NCBI RefSeq assembly: GCF_016597815.1
Contig: NZ_VCHA01000004.1
Location: 248,001-312,000 of the forward strand
Reading direction: 5' to 3'
From: Marinobacter sp. DY40_1A1
Lineage (GTDB): Bacteria; Pseudomonadota; Gammaproteobacteria; Pseudomonadales; Oleiphilaceae
Length of the DNA: 64,000 nt
Shown: piece after piece, positions 56,648 through 64,000 of the stretch
How the letters are laid out: each line of letters starts with the position of its first letter
How positions within the stretch are numbered: the first letter of the stretch is position 1
The notes under the pieces: generated by a model
What the model was told of the DNA's origin: nothing
The model's database searches: none
Seen by the model: only the letters and a program-made list of their open reading frames with translations
Translations under genes and position numbers: made by a program

Positions 56648-57043
56648 ATGAAGATTGTACGAATTCAGGACATCATCGGTACCGAACGTGAAGTGCACGG
56701 CCCAGGCTGGACCAGCCGTCGTATGTTGTTGAAAAAAGACGGCATGGGCTTCTCTTTCCACGAGACGATCATCCCTGCCGGTGCTGAGCTGAACCTGTGG
56801 TACAAGCACCACCTGGAAGCGGTTTACTGCGTAGCCGGCAATGGAAGCATTACCGACAAAGCCACCGGTGAAACCCACCAGATCTCCGACGGCACGCTGT
56901 ACGCCCTCGACAAGCACGATCAGCACACCCTTCGTGGAGGCACTGAAGACATGCGCCTGATCTGTGCATTCAACCCGCCAGTTACTGGTCAGGAAGTACA
57001 CGACGAAGACGGCGCCTACTTGCCGGATACCAGCGAAGACTGA
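56648..57043 (+). CDS. ectC: Stand-alone L-ectoine synthase
   Basis: A 131-residue cupin that cyclises N-gamma-acetyl-diaminobutyrate to ectoine. The metal ligands of characterised EctC proteins (Glu57, Tyr85, His93) fall at exactly these positions, in [20 protein letters not shown] and the same run. The C-terminal [11 protein letters not shown] is also typical. No ectA, ectB, ectD or ask gene is nearby, so this is an orphan copy. It could act on an imported precursor, run in reverse on ectoine, or have another substrate. The ATG at 56648 has AGGA 6 bases upstream. The next gene is an MFS transporter 6 bases later. Confidence 0.92.
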   Translation: MKIVRIQDIIGTEREVHGPGWTSRRMLLKKDGMGFSFHETIIPAGAELNLWYKHHLEAVYCVAGNGSITDKATGETHQISDGTLYALDKHDQHTLRGGTEDMRLICAFNPPVTGQEVHDEDGAYLPDTSED

Positions 57044-57049
57044 TCTTTC

Positions 57050-58240
57050 TTGTCTGTAGCTGAACACCCTGTGCCATCCACACCGTCATCGACAGCAAAC
57101 CTGCTGCCGGTGGCGATATTACTTTGGCTGGCCGGGGTCTATTTGCGTATCCCCATACTGGTTGCGCCACCGCTGGCCCCGTTTATCGGTGATGAGCTGG
57201 CACTGTCTCAGACCCTCACCGGTGCCCTGACTACACTACCCATTCTGATGCTGGCCATAGGCTCCATGCCTGGCTCTCTATCCATTTCCCGCATTGGCCC
57301 ACGCAATACACTGGCACTGGCCATGCTCATTATGGTCATCGGATCCGCGGGCCGCGGGCTGGCACCCGACACCATCACCTTGATGCTCACCAGCGCCGTT
57401 ATGGGTGTAGGCATTGCCATGATGCAACCCGCACTACCGGCACTGCTGCCACGCTGGCTGGAACCCAAAAACCTGGCGCTCGGCTCGGCCATTTACATGA
57501 ACGGCATGCTGATGGGCGAATTCATCGGCGCAGGAATCACCCTGCCGGTCATCATGCCGCTACTGGACAACAGCTGGCGCGCAACCATGCTGGTATGGTC
57601 ATTACCCGCACTGCTGGTTGCCGCAGCCCTGTTCCTGCCCAAGCGCGATCTGGCAAGACCCACCCGCAAAGTCGCATGGCTACCAGACTGGAAAAACCCG
57701 CTCACGCTTAAACTGGGCTTACTACTCGGCGTATCCGGCTCGCTGTTTTTTGGCGTAAACGCTTACCTGGCGGCATTACTGGAACAAAGGGGAGAATTCG
57801 AAAACCTCACCGAAGCATTATTCTGGTACAACTTCGCTCAGGTGGTGGCTTCTCTGTTGATGCTGAAAATGGCCCGCTACTGGGTAGGAAGAAAAGCCCC
57901 ACTGCTCATCATGCTGATACTCAGCCTGCTGGGAACAATCGGCTTGTTGGTGTTTACAGGATGGTGGGCAATCGCCAGCGCAACGTTCATGAGCTTCACG
58001 GCGGGCATATTGCTGATCATGATGGTGGCGTTACCGCCGCTTCTGGTACCCGCCAACGAAACCGGCAGACTGTCCGCCGGCAACTTTCTTGTCGGCTACA
58101 CAGTAGCTTTCGCGGTACCTATGCTGGGCGGCGTACTTTCTGATTGGACCGGCGACATACGACACGCCATAGCAGTAATGATTGCCTACGGAGTTCTGGT
58201 TTCTCCATTGGCAATCAAACTAAACCTGGAGCGACAGTAA
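57050..58240 (+). CDS. MFS transporter, CynX/NimT type
   Basis: A 396-residue, 12-helix transporter similar to the CynX/NimT (cyanate/nitroimidazole) group, with the early motif YLRIPILVAPPLAPFIGDEL. The frame has no ATG near the start. TTG at 57050, 6 bases after ectC, gives the best protein, although the ribosome binding site is weak. Close spacing makes it part of an ectC operon, so it may carry ectoine, its precursor or a related solute; this is inference. Confidence 0.87.
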   Translation: MSVAEHPVPSTPSSTANLLPVAILLWLAGVYLRIPILVAPPLAPFIGDELALSQTLTGALTTLPILMLAIGSMPGSLSISRIGPRNTLALAMLIMVIGSAGRGLAPDTITLMLTSAVMGVGIAMMQPALPALLPRWLEPKNLALGSAIYMNGMLMGEFIGAGITLPVIMPLLDNSWRATMLVWSLPALLVAAALFLPKRDLARPTRKVAWLPDWKNPLTLKLGLLLGVSGSLFFGVNAYLAALLEQRGEFENLTEALFWYNFAQVVASLLMLKMARYWVGRKAPLLIMLILSLLGTIGLLVFTGWWAIASATFMSFTAGILLIMMVALPPLLVPANETGRLSAGNFLVGYTVAFAVPMLGGVLSDWTGDIRHAIAVMIAYGVLVSPLAIKLNLERQ

Positions 58241-58266
58241 AGCTCAGCCTGCTAGCGTTGGTGCAG

Positions 58267-58360
58267 GGCCAGGGCGCGGGGTGTCTTTTCCTCTGGGAAA
58301 AACAACTCGCTGCGCTCAGACATCTTTTTCCCGGCGGAAAAGACACCCCACACCCTGGCC
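58267..58360. repeat. Long hairpin between converging MFS and decarboxylase genes
   Basis: An outer 8-bp perfect stem (58267-58274 with 58353-58360) and an inner 25-bp stem (58278-58302 with 58325-58349, two mismatches) enclose a 22-base loop. It fills most of the 132-base gap between two converging genes. It resembles in plan the element at 45168 and may serve as a bidirectional terminator, since A and T runs adjoin the loop. Confidence 0.85.
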
Positions 58361-58372
58361 TTCTGACTTTGG

Positions 58373-59548
58373 TTAGATGTAGTAATCCTTTAATGGGGGG
58401 AACCCATTAAACTCCACGGCACTGTAGGTTGTTGTATAGGCTCCAGTGGACAGCCAGTACATGCGATCACCGATAGCCAGATTCAGTGGCAGCGGATACT
58501 TGTGGTGCTCGTACATGATATCGGCGCTGTCACAAGTCGGGCCCGCGATCACACAGTCTTCACCTTCACCTTTTTTATCTGTCCATATTGGAAACTTGAT
58601 CGCTTCATCCAGCGTCTCGATCAGACCATTAAACTTGCCCACATCCGTAAACACCCAACGGTGCAGCGCTGTACGGGATTTACGGGCGATCAAAACCACC
58701 TCGCTCACCAGAACACCGGCGTTGGAAATCAACGAACGACCGGGCTCGATAATGATTTCCGGGAGATCATCGCCAAAGTCTTCCTTCAGGAAGCGAGTAA
58801 TTTCAGAGGCGTATACACCCAACTCGTTGGTCCGGTTGATGTAGTTAGCCGGAAAACCACCGCCCATATTGATCATTTTCAATTCGATGCCGTCTTCTTC
58901 TTTCAATCGCTCGAAAATGACCTTTACCTTGTTCAGTGCCGAGTCCCAGGCACCAATTTCACGCTGCTGGGAGCCCACGTGGAAGGACACACCGTAAGGC
59001 ACCAGGCCAAGATCGCGGGCCAGAATCAGCAGGTCCATGGCCATGTCATTCTCACAGCCAAACTTCCGGGAAAGAGGCCAATCTGCTGTTTGCGTGCCAT
59101 CGGTCAGAACACGCACGTAAATCTTCGAGCCAGGCGCCGCCTTGGCAATGTTACGCAAATCCGCCTCGGAGTCCGTGGCGAACATACGAACACCCTTCTC
59201 ATAAAAAGTACGAATATCCCGCGCCTTCTTGATGGTATTGCCGTAGCTGATCCGATCACCGGTCACACCTAGGCTCATAACCTTTTCCAACTCATACACC
59301 GACGCGATATCAAAGCTCGCACCCTTGTCCCGCAGCATGGTCAGAACCTGCGGAGCCGGGTTGGCTTTCACTGCGTAATACACATTCGCGTAAGGAAAAC
59401 CGTCTACCAACTCGTCGTACTGACGGTTGATGGTGGCGGTATCAATCACCACAAAAGGTGTTTCCTTGGTATCCGCAAACGCCTTGATCCGCTCAAAGGT
59501 CTCGGCAGTGTAATAATCGGCGATGTTAGCGTTGGCTGACTCGGTCAT
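58373..59548 (-). CDS. speC: Ornithine (lysine) decarboxylase, alanine-racemase-fold group IV
   Basis: A 391-residue PLP enzyme that makes putrescine from ornithine. The PLP lysine is in YYAVKAN near residue 51, HVGSQ near 186 and GGGFPANY near 223 bind the cofactor, and EPGRS and the active-site CDSAD near 345 complete the eukaryotic-type ODC pattern. The ATG at 59548 follows a G-rich site; a frame extending to 59620 is not family-like. Some members also accept lysine. Confidence 0.93.
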   Translation of the reverse strand: MTESANANIADYYTAETFERIKAFADTKETPFVVIDTATINRQYDELVDGFPYANVYYAVKANPAPQVLTMLRDKGASFDIASVYELEKVMSLGVTGDRISYGNTIKKARDIRTFYEKGVRMFATDSEADLRNIAKAAPGSKIYVRVLTDGTQTADWPLSRKFGCENDMAMDLLILARDLGLVPYGVSFHVGSQQREIGAWDSALNKVKVIFERLKEEDGIELKMINMGGGFPANYINRTNELGVYASEITRFLKEDFGDDLPEIIIEPGRSLISNAGVLVSEVVLIARKSRTALHRWVFTDVGKFNGLIETLDEAIKFPIWTDKKGEGEDCVIAGPTCDSADIMYEHHKYPLPLNLAIGDRMYWLSTGAYTTTYSAVEFNGFPPLKDYYI

Positions 59549-59802
59549 GGATGGTGGTCCCCCCAGGGGTAATAAAGCAATATTGAATAAGGGCACCAAA
59601 CCCAAATTGGCCCCCTGCAATGGGCGCGATAATCAAGCTTTTCCCACCCCACAGATATGAGCACATCTACCCATAATTTGTACAGCGATCTGCTCTCAAG
59701 AAAGGGCCCCGGCTACTCGACCTACCCCCAAATAAAGAGGCCTTAGCGAACACCTATTCAACCGTCTATAATTCACAAAACTCAGACGACTACAGGCCCC
59801 CA

Positions 59803-62157
59803 ATGCCGAAACTCATTGCAGCTGCATTCCTGGCCCTGCTATTCCTGGCAGGCTGCGCCGAAAACACCACGCCGCCCACATTCAAACAAGCATTGCCCAC
59901 TGCAACTCACCAACCCGTGAGTTTCAACGAAGACGTGCGCCCCATTGTGGAAGCCAAGTGCCTGGCTTGCCATAGCTGCTTTGACGCCCCATGCCAGCTC
60001 AAAATGGAATACTCCGACGGCCTGATTCGCGGTGCCCACAAAGATCCTGTTTACGACGGCGCCCGCTTTAACACCCAACAAACCACCCGCCTGGGCATTG
60101 ACGCCCAAACCGAACAACAGTGGCGAGAGATGGGCTTTTACTCCGTGCTGGCCCGAGGCGACCAAACCCGCAGTCTGTTCGAGAACATGATTCGCCTTGG
60201 CAAACAGTATGAGTTTGCACCCAACAGCAAATTGCCCGAAAACATAGAATTGGGGCTGTCCCGTGCTAACCAATGTGTCAGCAACGAAGATTTCTCAGAT
60301 TACGCCAGCGACCATCCCTATGAAGGCATGCCACTGGCCGTAACCGGCCTCACCGACGACGAATACGCCACGCTCACCGGCTGGATTAATCAGGGTGGCG
60401 CTATCAGCCCGCTGGTTGCCAAGTTAAATGACGCCGATCTGAACCACATTAACCGCTGGGAAGCCTGGCTTAATGATCGTAGCCCCCGCCAGCAATTGAT
60501 CAGCCGCTGGATTTACGAACATCTTTATCTGGCGCACCTGTACTTTGAGGATGAGGGGGCCGATACCCGCTTCTTTGAAATCGTGCGTTCCTACACGGTG
60601 CCGGGCACCCCTATCGACATGATCGCAACCCGGCGCCCCAACGACGACCCCGAAGGCCCGGTGTATTACCGCCTGCGCCCGGTTGCCGGCAGCATTGTGC
60701 ACAAGCGCCACATCACCTTCCCGTTCGGGGAAAAGCCTTTTGAGCGCACCCGGGAGCTGTTTGAAGCCGGCGATTGGCAGGTAGACACCCTGCCGGATTA
60801 CAGCCGTGATAGCCGCGCCAACCCGTTTGTAACCTTTGCAGACATACCGGCAAAGGCACGCTACCAGTTCATGCTGGATAACGCAGAGTACTTCACACGC
60901 ACCTTCATTCGCGGGCCGGTATGCCGCGGCCAGATTGCCACTGACGTAATTCGGGATCACTTTTGGGTTAGCTACCACGATCCGGAAGACGATCTTTACT
61001 TAACCGATGCGGAGTATCGAGACAAGGTAAACCCATTACTGGCATTGCCTGGTCAGGACAGCGCACTGCTGGATCTGGGGGACAACTGGCTCACCTATCA
61101 AGGCAAGCGTAACCGCTACCATGAACTGCGAAATCAGGCCTACCGAGAGGCTTATCCAAAAGGTGCTTCCCTCGACCATATCTGGGATGGCGACGGCAAG
61201 AATACCAACGCCCTGTTAACGGTATTCCGCCACCACAACAACGCCTCAGTACAGCGCGGGCTCATCGGCCAGGTGCCGCTAACCAGTTGGTGGATGGATT
61301 ACCCGCTGTTTGAACGCACTTATTACGAGCTGGTGGTTAATTTCGACGTGTTTGGCAATGTGGCCCATCAGGTTCAAACGCGACTCTACTTTGACCTGAT
61401 CCGGAATGGCGGTGAACAGGATTACCTCCGGTTGATACCGCCAGGGGAGCGCAATCGGGTTTTGCGCAATTGGTATCAGGATTCAGGTTCGCTAAAACTG
61501 GATTACAGCTACGCCAGCATGGACGATACGGTCCCCTCACAGGTGCCCTATGCCACTTCAGCTTTTAATGAAGAGCTGGGCGCTCGCATGCTGTTGAAAT
61601 TCCACACACTGAATGCTGAACGGGATGACCCTATCAACCGCTGTGGCGGCAGTGACTGTGGCCGCAAAGATGAACCAGAGTGGATTCGGGAAGCCGATCA
61701 GGTACTGTCTGAGTTAGCTGCTACCCGGGCTGAATTCCTCCCGGCAATCAACTACCTGCCAGACGTTACCTTCTTGCGGGTTCACAATGGGGAAGGGCAG
61801 CGCACGGTTTACACGGTTATCCGCGACCGCGCCCACAGCAATGTCGCCTTCCTGCTGGGAGAGGATTCACGTTACCAGCCGGAGAACGACAAGCTGACCA
61901 TCTACCCGGGAATCATCGGCAGCTACCCCAACTTCATCTTCGACATTCCCGCCGCACAGCTCGGCTTGTTCAAAGACCGGATGAAGGCCCTGAAGGCAGA
62001 GGAACCAAAAGCGTTTGAATCTCTGGTGAGCGTATGGGGCGTACGCCGCACACACCGGCAATTCTGGGAAATTCTTCACGACATTACCGCCTGGCACCGT
62101 GAGCACCAGCCCCTGCAGGCAGGAATTTTCGACATTAACCGTTACGAAAACCTGTAA
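59803..62157 (+). CDS. cti: Fatty acid cis/trans isomerase (Cti), heme c lipoprotein
   Basis: A 784-residue periplasmic enzyme that converts cis to trans double bonds in membrane fatty acids and so lowers fluidity under solvent or heat stress. The heme c site CLACH is at residues 53-57. The signal peptide ends LAGC (Cys18), which fits a lipobox, so this version is probably lipid-anchored rather than free. Family length is typical. It stands alone, diverging from the decarboxylase gene. Confidence 0.95.
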   Translation: MPKLIAAAFLALLFLAGCAENTTPPTFKQALPTATHQPVSFNEDVRPIVEAKCLACHSCFDAPCQLKMEYSDGLIRGAHKDPVYDGARFNTQQTTRLGIDAQTEQQWREMGFYSVLARGDQTRSLFENMIRLGKQYEFAPNSKLPENIELGLSRANQCVSNEDFSDYASDHPYEGMPLAVTGLTDDEYATLTGWINQGGAISPLVAKLNDADLNHINRWEAWLNDRSPRQQLISRWIYEHLYLAHLYFEDEGADTRFFEIVRSYTVPGTPIDMIATRRPNDDPEGPVYYRLRPVAGSIVHKRHITFPFGEKPFERTRELFEAGDWQVDTLPDYSRDSRANPFVTFADIPAKARYQFMLDNAEYFTRTFIRGPVCRGQIATDVIRDHFWVSYHDPEDDLYLTDAEYRDKVNPLLALPGQDSALLDLGDNWLTYQGKRNRYHELRNQAYREAYPKGASLDHIWDGDGKNTNALLTVFRHHNNASVQRGLIGQVPLTSWWMDYPLFERTYYELVVNFDVFGNVAHQVQTRLYFDLIRNGGEQDYLRLIPPGERNRVLRNWYQDSGSLKLDYSYASMDDTVPSQVPYATSAFNEELGARMLLKFHTLNAERDDPINRCGGSDCGRKDEPEWIREADQVLSELAATRAEFLPAINYLPDVTFLRVHNGEGQRTVYTVIRDRAHSNVAFLLGEDSRYQPENDKLTIYPGIIGSYPNFIFDIPAAQLGLFKDRMKALKAEEPKAFESLVSVWGVRRTHRQFWEILHDITAWHREHQPLQAGIFDINRYENL

Positions 62158-62189
62158 CCCTTTAACTGTCTAACTCTCTAACCCAGGGC

Positions 62190-63008
62190 TCAAACCGCCA
62201 CAGGGTGGAATGGCTCGGGGGTGTTGGATCCACCAGGGTCCCGGGGCTCACTCTGCTGTTGCAGGTATTCCAGAATAGCGTCTTTCAGATCGCTGCCCTG
62301 GCCCAACCCCTGATTACCGAATAAGCGGTTGAATTCCAGCACAAAGGGATAGCCTTCAACCAAGGCAATATCGAAACCGGCGTGATCCACGCCAAGCTCT
62401 CGGGCAAGCCGCAGCGCCAAATCGGTCATCACCTCCGGCACCGGGCTGTTATCAATCTTGCCGCCCTTGGATACATTGTTGTAAAAGCCCTGATCCGCCT
62501 GGGTGCGCCAATAGGCTGTCACAACCTTATCGCCCACCACCACAATGCGCGCATCGCGATCCAGCGGCAGGTATTCCTGAGCGTACAGGACCTCGGTGCG
62601 ATCGCAGTATTTATGCCAATCGTCACGGGTTTCAATCAGCCACACACCTTCGCCCATGCTGGCTTTGGGCAGCTTTGCCACAAACGGCAGCGCCATCACA
62701 CTCCAGATGTGCTCGCGCTCCTCCGGGCCGTTAGCCTCAATGATTGTCCAGGGAATGTGCTCTGGCGCAACCGCCTCAAACGCCCGGGTCATTTCCACTT
62801 TGTCGTGGCCAATGTGGTAGCTCGCCACACTGGGGAACACACGACATTTCAAGCCATGTACCAACGCATTGAGCTGCCAGTATTCGGGGAATAGCACCCA
62901 GTCTGCATTGCGCAGCAATTCTTTATGGCGCAGGTAATTCTCCGGTTTCAATACCGTCGTATCCGGAAAGCCAAGTGTGCGGAAAATATTAAATGATACG
63001 AAATTCAT
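62190..63008 (-). CDS. ATP-grasp family protein (RimK-like)
   Basis: A 272-residue protein with the ATP-grasp fold. Visible parts are an ATP-binding lysine region (FVAKLPKASMGEGVWLIE), AQEYLPLDRDARIVVVGDKVV and the metal-binding end LEFNRLFGNQG. The N-terminus is non-standard. ATP-grasp enzymes join a carboxylate to an amine or thiol; the substrate is unknown. The ATG at 63008 has no clear ribosome binding site, and TTG at 63038 is an alternative. Confidence 0.82.
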   Translation of the reverse strand: MNFVSFNIFRTLGFPDTTVLKPENYLRHKELLRNADWVLFPEYWQLNALVHGLKCRVFPSVASYHIGHDKVEMTRAFEAVAPEHIPWTIIEANGPEEREHIWSVMALPFVAKLPKASMGEGVWLIETRDDWHKYCDRTEVLYAQEYLPLDRDARIVVVGDKVVTAYWRTQADQGFYNNVSKGGKIDNSPVPEVMTDLALRLARELGVDHAGFDIALVEGYPFVLEFNRLFGNQGLGQGSDLKDAILEYLQQQSEPRDPGGSNTPEPFHPVAV

Positions 63009-63168
63009 GGGCGGGATCGCGCTGAGTGAAGTGCGCAATTTTTAAGCAGTTTCACCTTGGGCGCAAGTATTTTTTTGTGGGCCAAATTGACGGTGGTCAT
63101 GGCTTTCAGTAACGCAACTGATAATAATTCGCATTACATTATGCGTTAACTTACCACGGAGCTTTACC

Positions 63169-63537
63169 ATGACAATCGTTCGCCAGTTTACCGCCGTAGC
63201 TGCCTCCCTGCTGATCGCCGTGCCCGCATTTGCCGGCGACAGCAGCCACTTCAAAGGCCAGCCAGCAAACACCCTTGAGCAGGCCGTTGCCAATTTTTCC
63301 GAGTACAACACCAAGCTGGAGAAAGTGCTGGCCGGTGAACTCACCCCGGAAGCCATGAACGAAGTACACCAACTCACCTACACTCTTGAAAATGCCCTGC
63401 AAAAGCTGGATGACGAGATTGATGCACTTGAGGATACTCTGGAGAAAGTCCACAAGGCCTCCGAGCATGCAGACCCGGATACCGTGCGCACCGCCGGCGA
63501 ACAGTACCTCAGCAACAGCCGGAAAATGATCAAGTAG
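63169..63537 (+). CDS. Small secreted helical protein (DUF6746-like)
   Basis: A 122-residue exported protein. A signal peptide covers residues 1-22 (cleavage after AFA). The mature part is acidic and helical, with HFKGQPANTLEQAVANFSEYN, then a coiled-coil stretch (LDDEIDALEDTLEKV). I recall a family of this kind as DUF6746; this is not checked. The function is unknown. It converges on hrpB, with adjoining stop codons. Confidence 0.8.
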   Translation: MTIVRQFTAVAASLLIAVPAFAGDSSHFKGQPANTLEQAVANFSEYNTKLEKVLAGELTPEAMNEVHQLTYTLENALQKLDDEIDALEDTLEKVHKASEHADPDTVRTAGEQYLSNSRKMIK

Positions 63538-64000
63538 TTATTGGCGGGGCTTTCGTTTAACGCCCTGCTGGGCAACAGCGGTTAGCGGGTCTTCTGGCCA
63601 GGGATGTTTGGGGTAGCGGCCACGGGTGTCTTTGCGCACCTGGGGGTAAACGTTAACCCAAAAGCTGGCCAGATCGGCCGTAACCGCCAGCGGCCTCTGG
63701 GCCGGGGAAAGCAGGTGAATCAGCACAGGCACTTTGCCGCCCGCAACCGCAGGTGTCGTTAACCAGCCAAACAGGGCCTGCAACTTGGCCGCCAATACCG
63801 GGCCATTCTCTGCGGTGTAATCCAGGGTTACGGAGCTGCCGGTGGGAATGGTCAGGCTGGTTGGGGCCAACTCCCCCAGCTGCTGCTGTTGCGGGTAGTC
63901 CAGCACACTGCTCAGGACATTCTGCAGGTTCAGTTTGGCCAGATCAGACCAGCGGCTGATGCCGCTCAGGAAGGGCCCAAGCCATTCTTCCAGAGATTCT
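63538..64000 (-). CDS. hrpB: ATP-dependent helicase HrpB, C-terminal part (cut by window end)
   Basis: The last 153 codons of a DEAH-box helicase of the HrpB type; the frame stays open to the window edge. The diagnostic C-terminal motif is HLLSPAQRPLAVTADLASFW followed by VRKDTRGRYPKHPWPEDP. The upstream part reads EEWLGPFLSGISRWSDLAKL, also typical. Only the C-terminal accessory domain is visible, so helicase motifs cannot be checked. Confidence 0.93.
   Translation of the reverse strand, partial: ESLEEWLGPFLSGISRWSDLAKLNLQNVLSSVLDYPQQQQLGELAPTSLTIPTGSSVTLDYTAENGPVLAAKLQALFGWLTTPAVAGGKVPVLIHLLSPAQRPLAVTADLASFWVNVYPQVRKDTRGRYPKHPWPEDPLTAVAQQGVKRKPRQ

Overview
The window looks like chromosome of a marine, aerobic gammaproteobacterium, most likely Marinobacter or a close relative. 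This is inferred from gene content, not from a database search. Pointers are an OprI-type alanine-zipper lipoprotein, a monomeric NADP isocitrate dehydrogenase, an NAD-linked fdsGBA formate dehydrogenase, a TRAP/3-hydroxybutyrate/acetoacetyl-CoA synthetase operon under a sigma-54 activator, a fatty acid cis/trans isomerase, a stand-alone ectoine synthase and an alanine-racemase-fold ornithine decarboxylase. I see no rRNA, tRNA, insertion sequence or CRISPR array.

Layout. 1-2.9 kb: spermidine-synthase-like protein, LOG-family hydrolase and type II NADH dehydrogenase. 2.9-7.5 kb: a two-gene convergent cassette, an HNH nuclease facing a 1279-residue fusion of methyltransferase, PLD nuclease, SF2 helicase, S24-like and DUF3427 regions. 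It is the best candidate for an undescribed defence or DNA-processing system. 7.6-18.6 kb: an Aer-like chemoreceptor, then a CACHE/PAS/diguanylate cyclase at the end of the fdsGBA-fdhD-fdsD operon, with its divergent regulator. 18.7-24.3 kb: a K+/H+ antiporter and a cell-envelope group in which an OprI/Lpp-like lipoprotein lies between two L,D-transpeptidases. A GDT1-type cation exporter follows, behind a yybP-ykoY manganese riboswitch. 24.3-31.7 kb: a MarR/DHA2 efflux pair, a second MFS transporter, a BrxR-like WYL regulator directly upstream of a secreted nuclease, and an AraC regulator. 31.7-42.6 kb: queE/queC, a three-gene hybrid-kinase signalling operon, several unknown genes, a beta-lactamase-fold hydrolase and YbaK. 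42.6-53.1 kb: isocitrate dehydrogenase and the 3-hydroxybutyrate operon with its sigma-54 regulator. 53.3-64 kb: a DUF2868/DUF3482 pair, orphan ectC with an MFS transporter, ornithine decarboxylase, Cti, an ATP-grasp protein, a small secreted protein and the C-terminal end of HrpB.

How the parts work together. Formate oxidation by Fds makes NADH, which the type II NADH dehydrogenase can pass to quinone. The TRAP system probably imports a hydroxy or oxo acid such as 3-hydroxybutyrate, which BdhA oxidises to acetoacetate and AacS activates to acetoacetyl-CoA. The control of this operon can be read directly: a good -24/-12 promoter, three GTCC-N8-GGAC palindromes upstream of it, and a fourth copy upstream of the regulator gene. 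Several genes (Cti, the OprI/L,D-transpeptidase group, the antiporter, ectC, two efflux pumps) fit a lifestyle of membrane and osmotic stress.
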